Shown here one piece after another: positions 1 through 11,591 of a stretch of DNA of 30,848 nucleotides; positions within the stretch are counted from its first letter, which is position 1; every line of letters starts with the position of its first letter. The DNA is from JAYSSF01 sp043720715 (lineage in GTDB: Bacteria > Patescibacteriota > Gracilibacteria > Absconditabacterales > Absconditicoccaceae). The stretch is from the NCBI GenBank assembly GCA_043720715.1, contig JAYSSF010000103.1:1-30848 (forward strand), in the 5' to 3' direction. The notes under the pieces were generated by a model that was given only the letters and a program-made list of their open reading frames with translations, did not search any database and was not told where the DNA came from. The translations under genes were made by a program, and so were the position numbers.

Positions 1-17
1 GTCAAATTTGTGGTTCA

Positions 18-117
18 GGACAGCGTTTTCTCGAGGAAACACATGACAGCAAACCTTTCACGATATGATGATTACGATGATCTTTGAGAATATCGTGAGG
101 TTTTGCAGTGTTTCCTT
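18..117 (+). ncRNA. structured repeat R1, copy 1
   Basis: This is one of two diverged copies (the other is at 15171-15290) of an element with conserved blocks GACAGCGTTT, ACACATGACAGCAAACCT and AGGTTTTGCAGTGTTTCC. It folds as nested helices: GGAAACAC (35-42) with GTGTTTCC (108-115), GCAAACCT (49-56) with AGGTTTTGC (98-106, one bulged T), and TCACGATAT (58-66) with ATATCGTGA (90-98). The innermost stem has a different sequence in copy 2 but still pairs, which supports a conserved RNA or cruciform structure. The asymmetric internal loop ATGACA is invariant. I matched it to no known RNA family; strand is assumed. No ORF overlaps it. Confidence 0.55.
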
Positions 118-186
118 AATTAGTTCATTGAAATTATAGTACATTACGTTTAGAATTAGAATCAGCTCACTCCTCAAGATAATGCA

Positions 187-245
187 CTACGTAGTAGATT
201 TCATAGATAATGATATTCCTATTTTTATATGAAATCTACTATAAG
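187..245. repeat. inverted repeat with ACTACGTAG flank, copy A
   Basis: TAGTAGATTTCATA (192-205) is perfectly inverted as TATGAAATCTACTA (228-241) around a 22-nt loop. The left arm follows ACTACGTAG and the right arm runs into ACTATAA. The same frame (ACTACGTAG, stem, ACTATAA) with another stem sequence recurs at 18501-18566. It lies upstream of the predicted promoter of the protease gene, so it may be an operator or the end of an upstream RNA rather than a leader element. Confidence 0.4.
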
Positions 246-256
246 CCGAATTATCC

Positions 257-285
257 TTGCAAAATACAATGATAATCATTATATC
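257..285 (+). promoter_or_regulatory. sigma70-like promoter for the protease gene
   Basis: TTGCAA (257-262), a 17-nt spacer, then TATATC (280-285). Transcription would start near 292, leaving a leader of about 33 nt before the ATG at 325. No Shine-Dalgarno sequence is seen in that leader. Confidence 0.4.
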
Positions 286-324
286 AAAGTTAGAAATTTA
301 TATTTAGCTCCTTTTTGTATTTTG

Positions 325-2919
325 ATGAAAAAATTACTGTTTGTATTGGTCGCTATGGCGATATGCTGCTTTGGATCGATGGTGACTGTGGCATCTGCTG
401 CCAACAACCCTGTCGTACAGATCGTATGATATGATGCTGTATGAGGTCGTTATCCCAATATGCTGTGATGGGGTAGTGCGTCGATTATTGGTAAAGATGG
501 TCTGATCCTGACCAACAATCATGTAGTAGATAATGGTCTGGGTGGTACATTGCCATGATTTTCGATCTGTATTACGGTAGATGATACTCAGCGTCCTCGT
601 TGTCATTATACTGCGAGTTTGATTGCTCGTGATATCCGTAGAGATGTAGCATTGCTACGTATTGATAGTACTGATATCTTCGGTAAGAATGTGAATTTCG
701 CAGATCTGACTACGATCGAGCTCAACTACAGCTATGTGCCTAAGGCTCAAGATACGGTCGTAGCGATCTGATATCCATGGGTCGGAGCTAACACCATCAC
801 CAAGACGCAGTGAGTCGTTGCTGGTACACAACCATACAATGATGTATCATACATCAAGACTGATGCACTGATCGCTGGCGGTAATAGTGGATGACCGCTT
901 GTACTGGATGGTAAGGTGATTGGAGTCAATACTTTTGGGATGGGAGGTATGTTTGATCCATCATTGGGATATGCACTATCAATTGCAGAAGCCAAAGACT
1001 TCATCACGACCAACTCGACCAAGTCAGGTACTCCAGTTTCTCCAAAATTAGGCTTTACTGAATATCTTCGTAGACTTGAGCAGATTAATATTGATCGTAA
1101 GGTGAGTGATAGCTTTGTGACGATGAAATTTGATACATCATATAAGGTGACTCACTATATCCCAAATCTCCAACTCAGATGAGAGATTTCTAATCCTGAT
1201 ATCTATCATGTGCAGCAGTTTAATATTCAGCGCGTCAATCTTCCAAAATTTAAGGATAAGAAGGAGCAAGAGTTCTTCCTCAAAAATCAGATGCAATTGT
1301 ATGGTTCACGATGGAGTACTGAAAAACTTAAAATTACGAAGATCGGTGGTTTAGATTTTTACGAGCCAGTATATAGTGGAGATCCAAGTGGTGGTGAGTG
1401 ATATGGGTACAAGAGATATTTCACGGTCATTGATGGTACAATGGTGATCATTACGCTCTATGCTCCATTGGGTAATGAAAATACACAAGATCAAGTTAAG
1501 ACAAATATTGATACCTTCCTTACAAGTATTGCATTTGGGTCAATTGCGATACTACCAAGACAAGAATTTGAACTATATACCCCAGCGATCAAGCTTCCTA
1601 ATACGGGTCAAGTGTTGGTCGATATGTTTGGGCAGATGGACTGGTGATTTAGTGAGTACTATGGCTGGAGATCAAGTTATGTACAATATCTATGAAACTT
1701 GTATGAGACGATCGGAGTCACTGTAGAGGCCAATACATTATATGGTGGTAAAGGTAAATCAGCACAACAATTATTGGATGCTGCTACGGCGGATAACTAT
1801 GGTAACACGATTGCTGCCAAATGACTGGTCAACTACTATGGTAATGAATGATATATGATCTGTGGCAATGATCAGTGGTACGAGGCAATGGATGCTCAGG
1901 GTCGTAGTCATAAAATGGCAAGTTGTATGATGCGTATTGTCGTGGGTACAAAGAAGGAACATGTGATTGGGTTTGTTCTTACTGTAGAAAAAGCAAAGCT
2001 TGAGTCACATAAAAAGGAGTTCTTTGCTATTGTTGATGCTACAATGAAGCCATTGTGAGATAGTACATTGGGAGTTAAGATTGCTGATGAGCTCAAGTCC
2101 AACGCAAATGAAGTCAAATTTAATGATATTGCTGATCAAGATCCTGGATTGCAAAAGTTTCTTACAAAACTTGCTACATGGTGAGTACTTAAGTCTAATT
2201 CAAGTTTTAATGGAGATTATCCACTATTGTGGCAGGATTATACGAAGCTGTATCTCAAGATGGTATATAACAAAAATCTGACTGATATTTGGTCTAATGG
2301 TAAAACCTATGGTGACGTAATAGCAACCTTGCCATATACTCCAGCATCATTTGTACCTTCAAATCAGATCTATGCGTTTGAGACGATGCTTAAAATCAAA
2401 CTTGCATGAGTAAATTATACGGACTTCAGCGAGTATGGGCTATCTCGTTTTGAGCGTCTCAAGGATACTATCTATAGGGACCAGTGGAACCAAATCCAAG
2501 AGTGGGAATATAGTATCTACGGTCAGCGTCAGATTAATATTTATGAGGTATTCGGCTCGATCAATAGCTACCGGAGTGATTATTATACGACATATAATCC
2601 GATTACTCGTGAACTCAAAAAGATCTCTACGTCGAATAAAGACCCCATCAAACTCGATCAATGAGTAAGTATTTCAACTATTGAGTCTGCTAATGATGAA
2701 CTATGATGCTACTCGAATAAGGTCACTGTGGTCTCACAGAAGTGTCTTACGTTGTGGAAAGAACAAGTATCTCAATATGTAACTTACAGTATTCTTAGTA
2801 AGTGAGATGCAATCAATAATTTGATGTATAGGATGGATATAGGATTATTTGATTCATATTGGGCGAAGAAAAAAGAAACTCAGATAGAAGAGCAGGTAGC
2901 GCCGGAGGCGCAGGGGTAG
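325..2919 (+). CDS. exported HtrA/trypsin-like serine protease with long C-terminal region
   Basis: 864 aa when TGA is read as Gly; the standard code breaks it into about ten pieces. The start at 325 gives a classic signal peptide (MKKLLFVLVAMAICC, with a likely cut after VASA), so it should act outside the cytoplasmic membrane. The N-terminal third is an S1C (HtrA/DegP-type) protease: His66 in TNNHVVDNG, Asp107 in RRDVALLRI and Ser188 in GGNSGGPLVL form the catalytic triad. The second Gly of GNSGGP is a TGA codon (892-894). I see no PDZ domain; the remaining roughly 600 residues are not recognisable to me. The C-terminus (EEQVAPEAQG) runs into a genomic repeat, so the last residues may be repeat-derived. 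Catalytic assignment is firm; substrate unknown. Confidence 0.9.
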
Positions 2920-2920
2920 C

Positions 2921-2975
2921 TAAACCCCCTCCGTCTCCCCCTTATCAAGGGGAGGGTCTCGACTGTTTTTTATAG
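2921..2975 (+). terminator. palindromic repeat (family A) followed by T-tract
   Basis: CTCCCC and AGGGGAG pair around TTATCA just after the protease stop, and a T-rich run (CTGTTTTTTAT) follows about 10 nt later. It may terminate transcription. The same palindrome occurs at 13790, 16785 and 21925 inside genes, so it is first of all a member of a dispersed repeat family. Confidence 0.45.
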
Positions 2976-3003
2976 CTTTTTACTTTTTACTTTGAACTAG
3001 TGT

Positions 3004-3984
3004 ATGAGAGTAGATATTGATCAAGCAAAACAGCTATTGTTGGAGTGAAGATTGGTTGCATTTCCTACCGAGACAGTATATGGTCTAGGTGCTTTGGCGA
3101 CCAACCAAAGAGCAGTGGAGGCAGTATATGAAGCCAAACATAGACCTCACGATAATCCATTGATTTGTCACTTTGCATGATCAAGTCAGATCAAACAATA
3201 TGTCACCAATATACCTGCATATCGAGATGTGTTGGTGTCCCATTTTAGCCCTGGACCTATATCATATCTACTCCCATGTAAGGATAAGTCTTTGCATCAT
3301 GCAATGAGATGATCGGATAAGGTACTGTGTCGTATCCCCAATCATCCACTTGCATTACAGCTTTTGGAGCAGATAGATCAACCACTCGTTTGACCGAGTG
3401 CTAATCCATCCTGACAGCCAAGTGCTACCAGTGCGTCGATGGTGGAGGAATATTTTGGTGATAGCGTGGCAGTAATTGATGGTGGTTCATCGTGGATTGG
3501 TCTAGAATCAAGCATCATTGATTGCACTCATGATGATCATATTATTATTTTAAGGCCATGACAGATTGGTGTGCATGATATCCAAGAGGCGCTGGAACGT
3601 GCATGATATCATATACCTGTATTACTTAAATCACAATCTTCAGAGCAAATTATTCCATGAGCAAAGTATCGTCATTATAGCCCACAGACGATGATCTTCA
3701 AAACTCATCAGTGGAACTCAGTACATGATCGTGGAGATATTGCGATTATCTGACCTACTGAGTTACTGGAGCGTATTGAGACGACGGAGGTGACGCATCG
3801 TATTGACCTATGATCCGCATATAGTCCAGCTATTATTGCTCACAACCTTTACCGTCATTTACATGAACTTGATAGTCTTGGAGTAAGGCACGCATACCTA
3901 CTGATGTGGAAGATGTGAAATAGTAGTGTTGAGCATGCTATTGCAGATAGACTAGAGAAGGTAGGCGAGTGGAGAGATGAATAG
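3004..3984 (+). CDS. tsaC: L-threonylcarbamoyladenylate synthase, Sua5 form
   Basis: 326 aa. It makes threonylcarbamoyl-AMP from threonine, bicarbonate and ATP, the first step of the t6A modification at position 37 of ANN-decoding tRNAs. The YrdC-like domain shows LVAFPTETVYGLG near the N-terminus, KHRPHDNPL, PSANPSGQPS and GLESSIID. A C-terminal Sua5 domain follows, with the linker motif YRHYSPQTM, which separates long Sua5 from short TsaC. TGA supplies conserved glycines, for example just before RLVAFPTE. The ATG at 3004 places the usual short lead before the first helix. The stop abuts the stop of the convergent AAA ATPase gene (3985). The partner gene tsaD lies at 10098. Confidence 0.93.
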
Positions 3985-6900
3985 TTATTGAGAACACTCT
4001 GCATCAATAATTCCCTTTGTATACTCCTTTTGTTCTGGATCAGCAATTTTCATGAGAACTACATCATCTATCGATTGTTTGATGTCTTTGGTATGATTAA
4101 AATCTTGAATGATATAGTTTCCATCTCTGATTGTGAATACATAGTCTAGCTCCTCTCATATATTAGCATCTCATTTTTTTGATTTAGAATATATTTCTCT
4201 GATTTTTTTGGCAATTTTTGTTACTTTATGTAGTCATACAAAAATATTATAAATAGTTTTATCAGAGGGTTTTTCGTCTCTAATAATGTATTCATTTCGA
4301 TAATTATTAAATTCTTCTTGTGATAGCTTTCCTAGTGGTCAATCAATATATCTACTTATCATAAAAGCTTCTTCTTTAGGTTCAGGATAAGCATCATTGG
4401 TCACTCTTGATCTAGAGATAAATTCCTGAGGTAATTCTTTGGTACCACGATAGTATCTTGGGTTCATTAGACCAATAATAATGACTGATGGATGAGCGTG
4501 TACTCTACCCATCTGAGGATCATTGATGTATCTGCGTCCATCGAGTAGTGGATTTAATAGTTTTGAAACGCCAGGTTTGAGCGTATTGATTTCATCAAGC
4601 ACAATGATCGCCCCAGGAGTCTGTAGTCATTGTACAAGTTTACTGGGTTTACGATGTGTCCCATCGTTATCGATCTCTGGAGAGAATAAGAGATCCTCTT
4701 TCTCCATGTATTCATTACAGCTCACATCAAATACTTCTCTATTGGTTAGATGTCACAGTATATCACATTTAAAGTTTTTACCAGTACCAGCTTCGCTTTC
4801 TACAATCATAATTCATTGTTTATGTTGTAGCTGCTGGCTCAAAATTCTTCATCGCGTAGATAGTGATTTTTCAATAGTTGGAGTGATTACTGTTTTATTA
4901 TCAATTGATAGTAGATTTTTTCTATCATGCATATTTCGCCATTTTCATTCTCCTGAGATTTGATTCATCACCTCTAACATCCTAGGTACATAATATTTCT
5001 TCTCGATACTTTCTATTTCGTTCTTGTTGGTTTCTGCATCTTTTTTATATTCCTCATACTTTTTTTGAATGCCATTACTGTTTCGTTCGGATATGATTTT
5101 TTTGAGTTCTTGCCATTCATCGAATGAATAGGTAAATTTAAAATTACCAAGGATTTTTTTATTAACACTTGGCTCTATAATATTGCCTGTCGATGATGTA
5201 AATTGTAACTTAAAATAGCCATCTTTTGTCTGCTTAGCTGATATATCCCATTTGACTTTCTTAATAGTATCTGGCACAAAGTAGAGAGATTTTGGTATAC
5301 CGTACTGATCAAGTGATTTCAGAGATGATCATGTGGATTCGTTAGAAAACTGGATACTAAGCTGTCTTTCTTTGAAGATTTGATCAAGTTTTTGCGATAA
5401 TTCTTGTCATTTATTAATAGGGAGTTGCTCTATATCTGTTCTTATCTGAAGCACAAGCGGATCACTTATTTCTAATGATTTGAGAGTATTTTCATCAATA
5501 ATACTACCAATAATTCATCTGATGTTTGTTAGTTTATTTTTGATTTCATTGACTGTCTCTTCTTGCGTTTGCAATCAGGACTTCTCTCATTCTTTGATTT
5601 GCTTGATGAGCGCTACTTGTCTTGTATTGACGATATCACTCATTTTCTTTTTAAATCATTTGCGTTCTTCTGGCTCAAGATATTGTAACATGCTTTCGGT
5701 ATCTTTTCGCAGTAATGTATTGTATATTGATGTGATTTGTGGCACAAAATCTATCGAATCCATGTAGTCTTGGATGAGTTTACAATTATTTTCTATGTCG
5801 CTGATGAGTGATTCCTTGTGTTCTTCTTGATATTCCTTGATTTTTTGATCAATCACTTGGAGAGTCTCTTTGAGGAGAGTATCTACTTGTTTATCGACTA
5901 CTACGATTTGAGATCTTTCGTGTTTGAGAGATATGAGCCTATTTTTGATTGAAATAAGTCATGTAAAATCATTAATCGTGGTTAGCTCTGTAGAGATTGT
6001 CTGTAGTTGCTCTCACATATCTGCAAGACGAATCATATCTCTTTTGCTGATAATTGCTGCCATAATTGGATCGATCAGTCATTTTACTGACATGACATGG
6101 GGATTTTGTTTGAGTTGGAGAGCGATTTGATAGATAGTATTGATGTCTTTGGGTGTAGATGATGTGCTGTATAGTTCTTGGAGGGTCTTGCCGTCCATTC
6201 CATCTACTACCGTAGATCGTAGTTGCTCTCTGAGTGTGCTATCATCTTGATCTTCTGACTGATCGAGTGCTTGTTCAGTATTACTGCTAAGCGATATTCC
6301 GCCACTTTTGAGGATATTTTTGAGATCGCTACGAGATTTATCTTCGATTTTGACAATAGCGCTTGCTGTAGATTCCGCAGTGATTTCATTGCTATCTATA
6401 TAACCTCTACCCAAGCTTTTGGTGTTGATAGTTACTATCCTCAGATATCATTCTTTATCCATACATAATAATTTACCTGTCTCGTTACTGAGATATACTA
6501 TTTCAGTGAGATCTGGAAAATATAGTATTTCTTCGAGTGATTTCCTATTAAGAATCTTGAGCTGAGAAACTCATTCCTTTTCGCAGATGATAAAGTAGAA
6601 GTTATTATTAGCATCTGTTCTGATGTTTTTGATGGTTCCATAGGTACTCAGATCAAAGTAGTCTGACTGACGGTTGATCTGATGATTATCATAGATATAT
6701 GTTGCTATTGTATTGTCTTTGAGGATACAAAGTTCATTACTTGATTCATCTGTTACACAATAGTCATCTGCTGCGATATTAAGTAATTGATTTGTTTTGA
6801 TATTAAGAAGACCACTTTCGATATAGTGTTTTTGTGATTGTTTTTGAGTATTAATTAGCGTATTTATTTCTCAGTCATTTTTTTTACTTAACTCTTTTAC

Positions 6901-7293
6901 TCATTCTTCTAAATACTTTTCAGTAATACCTATAAATTTTTCATTATCACTGGTAGAAATTATTATATTCTGATGAGAGATTTCGATACTGTTTACCTTA
7001 AATAAAAGCATTCAGCAGTTTCTTATATTATCGACGGAGATTTCGTCTGAAGAGTCTTTTTCTACTCAAACTGTGTTAAGCTGTGTTATTAAAAATTCAT
7101 TCTTACTACCTGTAAACTTAATTCGATTAATGTTTCCGGTCATTCATAATTTAGTTAGATTGTTTAGATCACAATTTTGTATTAATGATAGATTCGTCAT
7201 ATAAGAAAATTTATCTTCTCTGTTTTGGATGGGGAGAAGATCGATCGAGAATTTTGCTGACTGTTGTTCTTTGTGTTCTGGTGTTGATGACAT
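3985..7293 (-). CDS. giant MoxR/dynein-type AAA ATPase
   Basis: 1102 aa, with TGA read as Gly throughout. The C-terminal 270 residues or so form an AAA module of the MoxR/midasin type: Walker A ESEAGTGKN (around 833-840, ending in Asn instead of the usual Ser/Thr), Walker B IIVLDEIN (Asp900, Glu901), a sensor-1 region VIIIGLMNP, and an arginine-finger-like EFISRSR. The N-terminal third has blocks of short beta-rich segments that look like a propeller or repeat fold (for example NFYFIICEKEG, LLCMDKEGYL). The middle is charged and likely coiled coil. It is the second gene of an operon, 27 nt after the VWA/transglutaminase gene. MoxR ATPases typically work with VWA partners to remodel or activate target proteins; the target here is unknown. 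Confidence 0.85.
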
Positions 7294-7320
7294 GATTATT
7301 AGGTTGATAGATATAAATTA

Positions 7321-10002
7321 TTATGATTGTCTTTTAAGATATTTTCTAATAAGAAGATTGAGTTTGGTTTTATGATTTTCGATGATTTTGGTGGATAGAT
7401 CGAGACTATCCTTGGCATATAGGGCATGACCATCTTCAGGCTTACCAAAGTAATATTCTATGAGAGGCATTTTGGTTTCATCTTTGTTAATATAGTATGC
7501 CGTTACTCCCATACCTTGTTTTTTGAGATCATTGATCATTGCTTTGAGGGTGGGTAGCTGTTGTGAGCTATATAGATCTCCATCTCCGATGAATGATATA
7601 TTACCAAATGATTTGCCTCATAGTTGTTTCATTCTCTCTTTCATCTTATGATAGACGTGAGTAATAGGTTCTTGACTATTTCATCATGATCTAGCAGTGT
7701 AAGCTCTCATGAGCTTAGATGGTATCTTGGTTCTGCGTTCGGAAAATATCTCTCAGAAGTTCATTACCTCATCGATACTATCATCAAAGATCACAATACT
7801 CATATCTACTTTGAAGTGTTCAAGTACTTTAGCTCTAATGATTGCTGCTTTGACTGATTGGGTAAATGGAGACTTAAGATCTGATCGACTACCCATACTT
7901 CATGATCTATCGATGATGATTGTCTCAAACATATTGATTTCTTGAGAGTCTTCTTCTATTTTGGATCTTTGGAAGATCTTCGTGTCTCCATTGAGTTTTC
8001 GATCTACTAGCTTATTTCTATCTAATCTTGCACCACTACGATAGTATGTTTCTTCGTCTCTACTGATGAGATATTGTGGTGGTAATACCTTTTTGAGTTC
8101 TTCTATTTGTTTTCTTACTTCCGGCATTACTTCTTTTTCTATCTGTTTATATTGTTTATATAGTCATAATTCTTGTTCACTAAACCCAAATCTTTCCATC
8201 TCAGATTTCATCTTCTTTTTTTGCTCTTCGATTTTTTGTTTGATGATGTCTGCATATTCTTTGAGTTTCTTTTTGTACTCTGGATCGAGCAGCGATTCAC
8301 CGAGTTTTTGTTCTAATTCCTGCTCATCTTCGATTGATTCTAGTTCTTTTTTTTCTTCTTCTAAGATTCCTTGATTTCCTATTTTATCTATTTCTTCTTT
8401 TGCAAAATCTGATAATCATGCTTCATCAAGTATTTTTCTGATATCTTCTTTTGATTCTGCTTGTTCGAGCTGATCTAGTGCTTTGGTGAGTTGCTCTCAT
8501 TGAGCTGTGAGATTGTCTTCTTTTGCTTTTTTGATAAATTCATCGAGCATTTGTTCGGCTGATTTACTTGGTTGTAATTTTTGTTTACGTGGTCATGATA
8601 TCTCTCATTGTTGCTTGTTTTGAGGTGTATTGTTAGAAGACTCTTTATCTGATGTTTTCTCTCATCATTCTTGGTGTTCTTCTTTTTCATTTCATGTTTT
8701 GTCTTTTTCTCATCAAGATTCCTCTCATCATTTTTGAGGTTTGGTATCTTGTTCATTCCCTCACTTCTCATGATTATCGGCACTATCGTCCATGTTTCCT
8801 TCCGCAGATTGTTGATCTTGATCTTGATCTTCCATATTTTGATTGCTCGGTTCTTCATTTTCTTTGGTTGTTGGAGTAGCATCAATTCTTACTCGCTGAG
8901 ACCCATCTCGTATTTCAGTCCATGCGTGACCATTGTTGCTGTTGAGATGTGACTTACCATCATTGGATACTGATTGGATCATGTGACCTACAATTAATCT
9001 TGCTGGTATATTGATCTCTCTGGTAAGGGCAGTATCTAGTATATTTGCACTATAACACTCTAATATTTGTGATTCATCGAGAGTATTAATATAATTTTTA
9101 CTATTTGATTCGTTTCTCATTGTACCTTGTTTGTTGGTGTTATATTTTTTGGTTGTTTTGATAGTGTGTGATATAATTCTTGCAGCATTAATTGTTGGTT
9201 GTGTAGAGGCTGAAGTTAGGATTCTTTGTGTAGATTGAGTAAGCGGGGAGAATATTATCTTTTCTGTATCTTGTATGATAGGTGATTTATTGTTTTCTAC
9301 TTGATTGAGGGCAAATTGGAAGCTAATGGGTTGTTTTTCTTTACTTATAAGATAGACACAATCATTTTGATCTACCTGAAAAATTGGCTGTTGAGAACCA
9401 TGATATGAGAGGCTAGTGGTATTTGGTAAAGCTCATTCTGGAAGAGGTACCGCCGTGATTCATGCTTGTATATATCATGCATAGGTATAGATTTGTTTCG
9501 CCTCTCACTTTATGGAATGATGTAATGCGGATAGGGATTTCTTTTTGGATCGGAGATTAGTACTTGGATCGAAGTAGGATTTTTTTCATTGTGTATAGTA
9601 TCCTAGATAAGGAGGGAAAATCTCAGCAAATCTAGATGATTCTCAAAGTGCCTCACCAAATTCACTATCTTGTGGTATATATTCATCTTGATCTTCGGGT
9701 GGTAGCTCAAATCATCATTTTTTTTGTATTGATTCTTGAGATCATCAATTTTTGCCTTCTGTGTCGTTATCTTCATCTTCGCTAAGTAGATTTTTGATTC
9801 TATCTATCCATGATTCTTCTTCTTTTTTCTTGAGAACTTCGTTTGATGTACTAGACATAGTTTGTTCAAGCTCTTTTTTTATTTCTTTTTGTTCTAAAGC
9901 TCTTTGCTTCTTCTTTCCTAACAATCAGATAATGTACTCTTTAATATGATTAAGAGTTTCTTTTCGTTGATCCGATGTATGTGAGGAATTGATGTTTTCC
10001 AT
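7321..10002 (-). CDS. transglutaminase-like and VWA domain protein
   Basis: 893 aa. The N-terminal part (about 1-290) is charged and unrecognised. A transglutaminase-like domain follows, with Cys316 (ECYSANILD), His359 (GHAWTEI) and Asp374 (RIDATP), a complete Cys-His-Asp triad. After it comes a low-complexity acidic, Gln/Glu/Gly-rich linker, then a coiled-coil stretch. The C-terminal VWA domain starts at the MIDAS DRSGSMGS (Asp698, Ser700, Ser702), whose Gly701 is a TGA codon (7900-7902). No signal peptide or membrane helix is seen, so it is probably cytoplasmic. It is the first gene of the operon with the MoxR-type ATPase. VWA/MoxR pairing is a known theme; transglutaminase on the VWA partner suggests proteolysis or cross-linking controlled by the ATPase (inference). 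Confidence 0.85.
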
Positions 10003-10037
10003 GATATTATTATATATATAAATATGATATTTGTCAA
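10003..10037 (-). promoter_or_regulatory. consensus promoter giving a leaderless mRNA
   Basis: On the minus strand TTGACA (10037-10032), exactly 17 nt, then TATAAT (10014-10009): both hexamers are perfect. Only six bases separate the -10 box from the ATG at 10002, so transcription should start at or next to the start codon. The VWA/AAA operon mRNA would therefore be leaderless or nearly so. Confidence 0.7.
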
Positions 10038-10097
10038 ATTATGGTGTACAATAAAATTACTACTTGAGAGAGTCAGTATAATCACTATACAAGCTCT

Positions 10098-11132
10098 ATG
10101 ATTAAAACTCTAGCGATTGAGACGAGCTGTGATGATACATCAGTAGGGATTGTGACCTATGAAGATGGGTTTTGGTCTTGTCCGACTTTGAAGACGTATT
10201 CACAAACTGTTGAGCATCAGCAATATGGTGGAGTAGTGCCAGAGCTCGCATACAGGCTTCATGAGGAGAAGATTATCCAGCTGGTGGAAGAGATCGGATA
10301 TGATGAGATTATGTCATGTAATTGTATCACAGTAACCAAAGAACCTGGACTACCTGGGTCCTTAGTAGTGTGAAATACAGTAGCGAGCTTCCTCGCGTCG
10401 CTATATCATAAGCCACTGTATAGAGTCAATCATATTCATGGACATATCCTCTCATTATTGTTAGATAGGAAAGATAGCGACTGCCCGCTGCCACGACTGG
10501 TACTGACGGTGAGTGGAGGACATAATGAGATATATTTTGTGCAGAGTAAGGAAGAAGTACAAGGACTACGTATTGAAAGAATCTGACATAGTCTGGATGA
10601 TGCTGCTGGTGAGAGTTATGACAAAGTGGCGAGGATGTTGGGTGGTAGTTACCCCGGTGGTCCGCGGGTTGACCAGATAGCGAGACGTTGAAATCCGAGA
10701 CCTGATATTGTATTTAAGAGGATCTTGCTGGATGGTAAGTGAACCTGACAGGCTCAAGAGACGATCGATGCTAATCACCTCAACTTCTCATTTTCGGGGA
10801 TGAAGTCCCAAGTCTATAATTATCTGCAGAAGCATCCACTTGAGACACTGAGCGAACAAGATATTGCTGATATTTGTCTGGAGTTTAGTGAATGTGTGAG
10901 TGATATCTTGGTTGAGAAGATCACATGGGCAACACAAAAATACGAGTGTAAGACGGTAGGATTGGTGGGGTGAGTAAGCGCCAATGACAGACTATATGAA
11001 AAATTAACTCAAAAACTGACAGAGATCTCATGCTTGCGCCCAGTCAAAAAAGTCTATAGTACTGATAATGCAGCGATGATCGGAGTGGTGGGAATTATAG
11101 AGCACAGAGCTAAAGCTAAAGAGAAAAGCTAA
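10098..11132 (+). CDS. tsaD: tRNA N6-threonylcarbamoyladenosine transferase
   Basis: 344 aa, the usual TsaD length. It transfers threonylcarbamoyl to A37 of ANN-decoding tRNAs, downstream of TsaC. Family motifs in order: AIETSCDDTSVGIV at the N-terminus, YGGVVPELAYRLH, the metal-binding NHIHGH, VSGGHNEIY, LDDAAGESYDKVARMLG, YPGGPRVDQIA, FSFSGMKSQV and GLVGGVSAND near the C-terminus. The second Gly of GGVSAN is TGA (10971-10973), strong evidence for recoding. The gene is divergent from the VWA operon, with about 95 bases between the starts. No tsaB or tsaE is seen in the window. Confidence 0.95.
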
Positions 11133-11271
11133 AGGAGTTAGAAAAAAATCCAGAAAGATCAGAAAGATGTTCAGAAAGATCAGAAAAGATCACTACCATT
11201 GTTCATTAGTCTGCTTATTCGAAAATTTGCAAACTTTATAACTTTATGAACTTTTACACTTTATCAACCAA
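11133..11271. repeat. short direct repeats between tsaD and the InsA-like gene
   Basis: Four close copies of CAGAAAGAT or CAGAAAAGAT lie at about 11151-11195. The rest is AT-rich with no ORF. No clear terminator or promoter was found here. Confidence 0.4.
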
Positions 11272-11553
11272 ATGAGTCAGATTGAATGTATTGATTGTCA
11301 TAGTGACCATGTCCTGAAGAATGGTGTATTGCCATCAGGTGGTCAAAGATATCATTGTGCGGATTGCGATGGGCATTTTAGTCTTGGTGGTAAGAGAAAT
11401 ACCTATAGTCCTGAATTTAAGAAGAAGGTAGTTGAGGATTTTCTTCATAGCTGACTGCCGGCGAGGTCGGTGGCTGCTCAGTATGACATATCACTATCTA
11501 CGATTGTCCTGCGAGCCAGACAGCATAAGAAATGATGTGATTTGTGTCATTAA
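11272..11553 (+). CDS. orphan InsA-like zinc-ribbon and helix-turn-helix protein
   Basis: 93 aa, close in size and layout to InsA of IS1. An N-terminal zinc ribbon (CIDCHSDH, then GGQRYHCADCDGHF) is followed by a predicted helix-turn-helix (FKKKVVEDFLHSGLPARSVA, then YDISLSTIVLRAR). In IS1, InsA binds the terminal repeats and also forms a fused transposase with InsB. No insB-like frame, terminal inverted repeats or target duplication is visible here, so it is either an IS remnant or a domesticated DNA-binding regulator. It has two in-frame TGA codons, so it has adapted to code 25. It starts a plus-strand run with the next two genes. Confidence 0.65.
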
Positions 11554-11591
11554 TCATTGAAATCATTATTTAAATCCTTATCAGCTAGCTA

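Noticed and set aside
229..324. Upstream ATG at 229 as the protease start
   Set aside because: It would add 32 residues before a perfect signal peptide and would lie upstream of the predicted promoter at 257-285.
325..2919. Series of short ORFs suggesting a decayed pseudogene
   Set aside because: All breaks are TGA in one frame, none TAA or TAG, and TGA sits on conserved glycines; this is recoding, not decay.
4523..4963. 146-aa plus-strand ORF
   Set aside because: It lies antisense within the AAA ATPase coding region, whose frame carries the Walker motifs; Ser/Cys-rich shadow translation.
8475..8885. 136-aa minus-strand ORF rich in Lys and Asn
   Set aside because: It is a +1 shadow of the acidic TGA-rich linker of the VWA protein.
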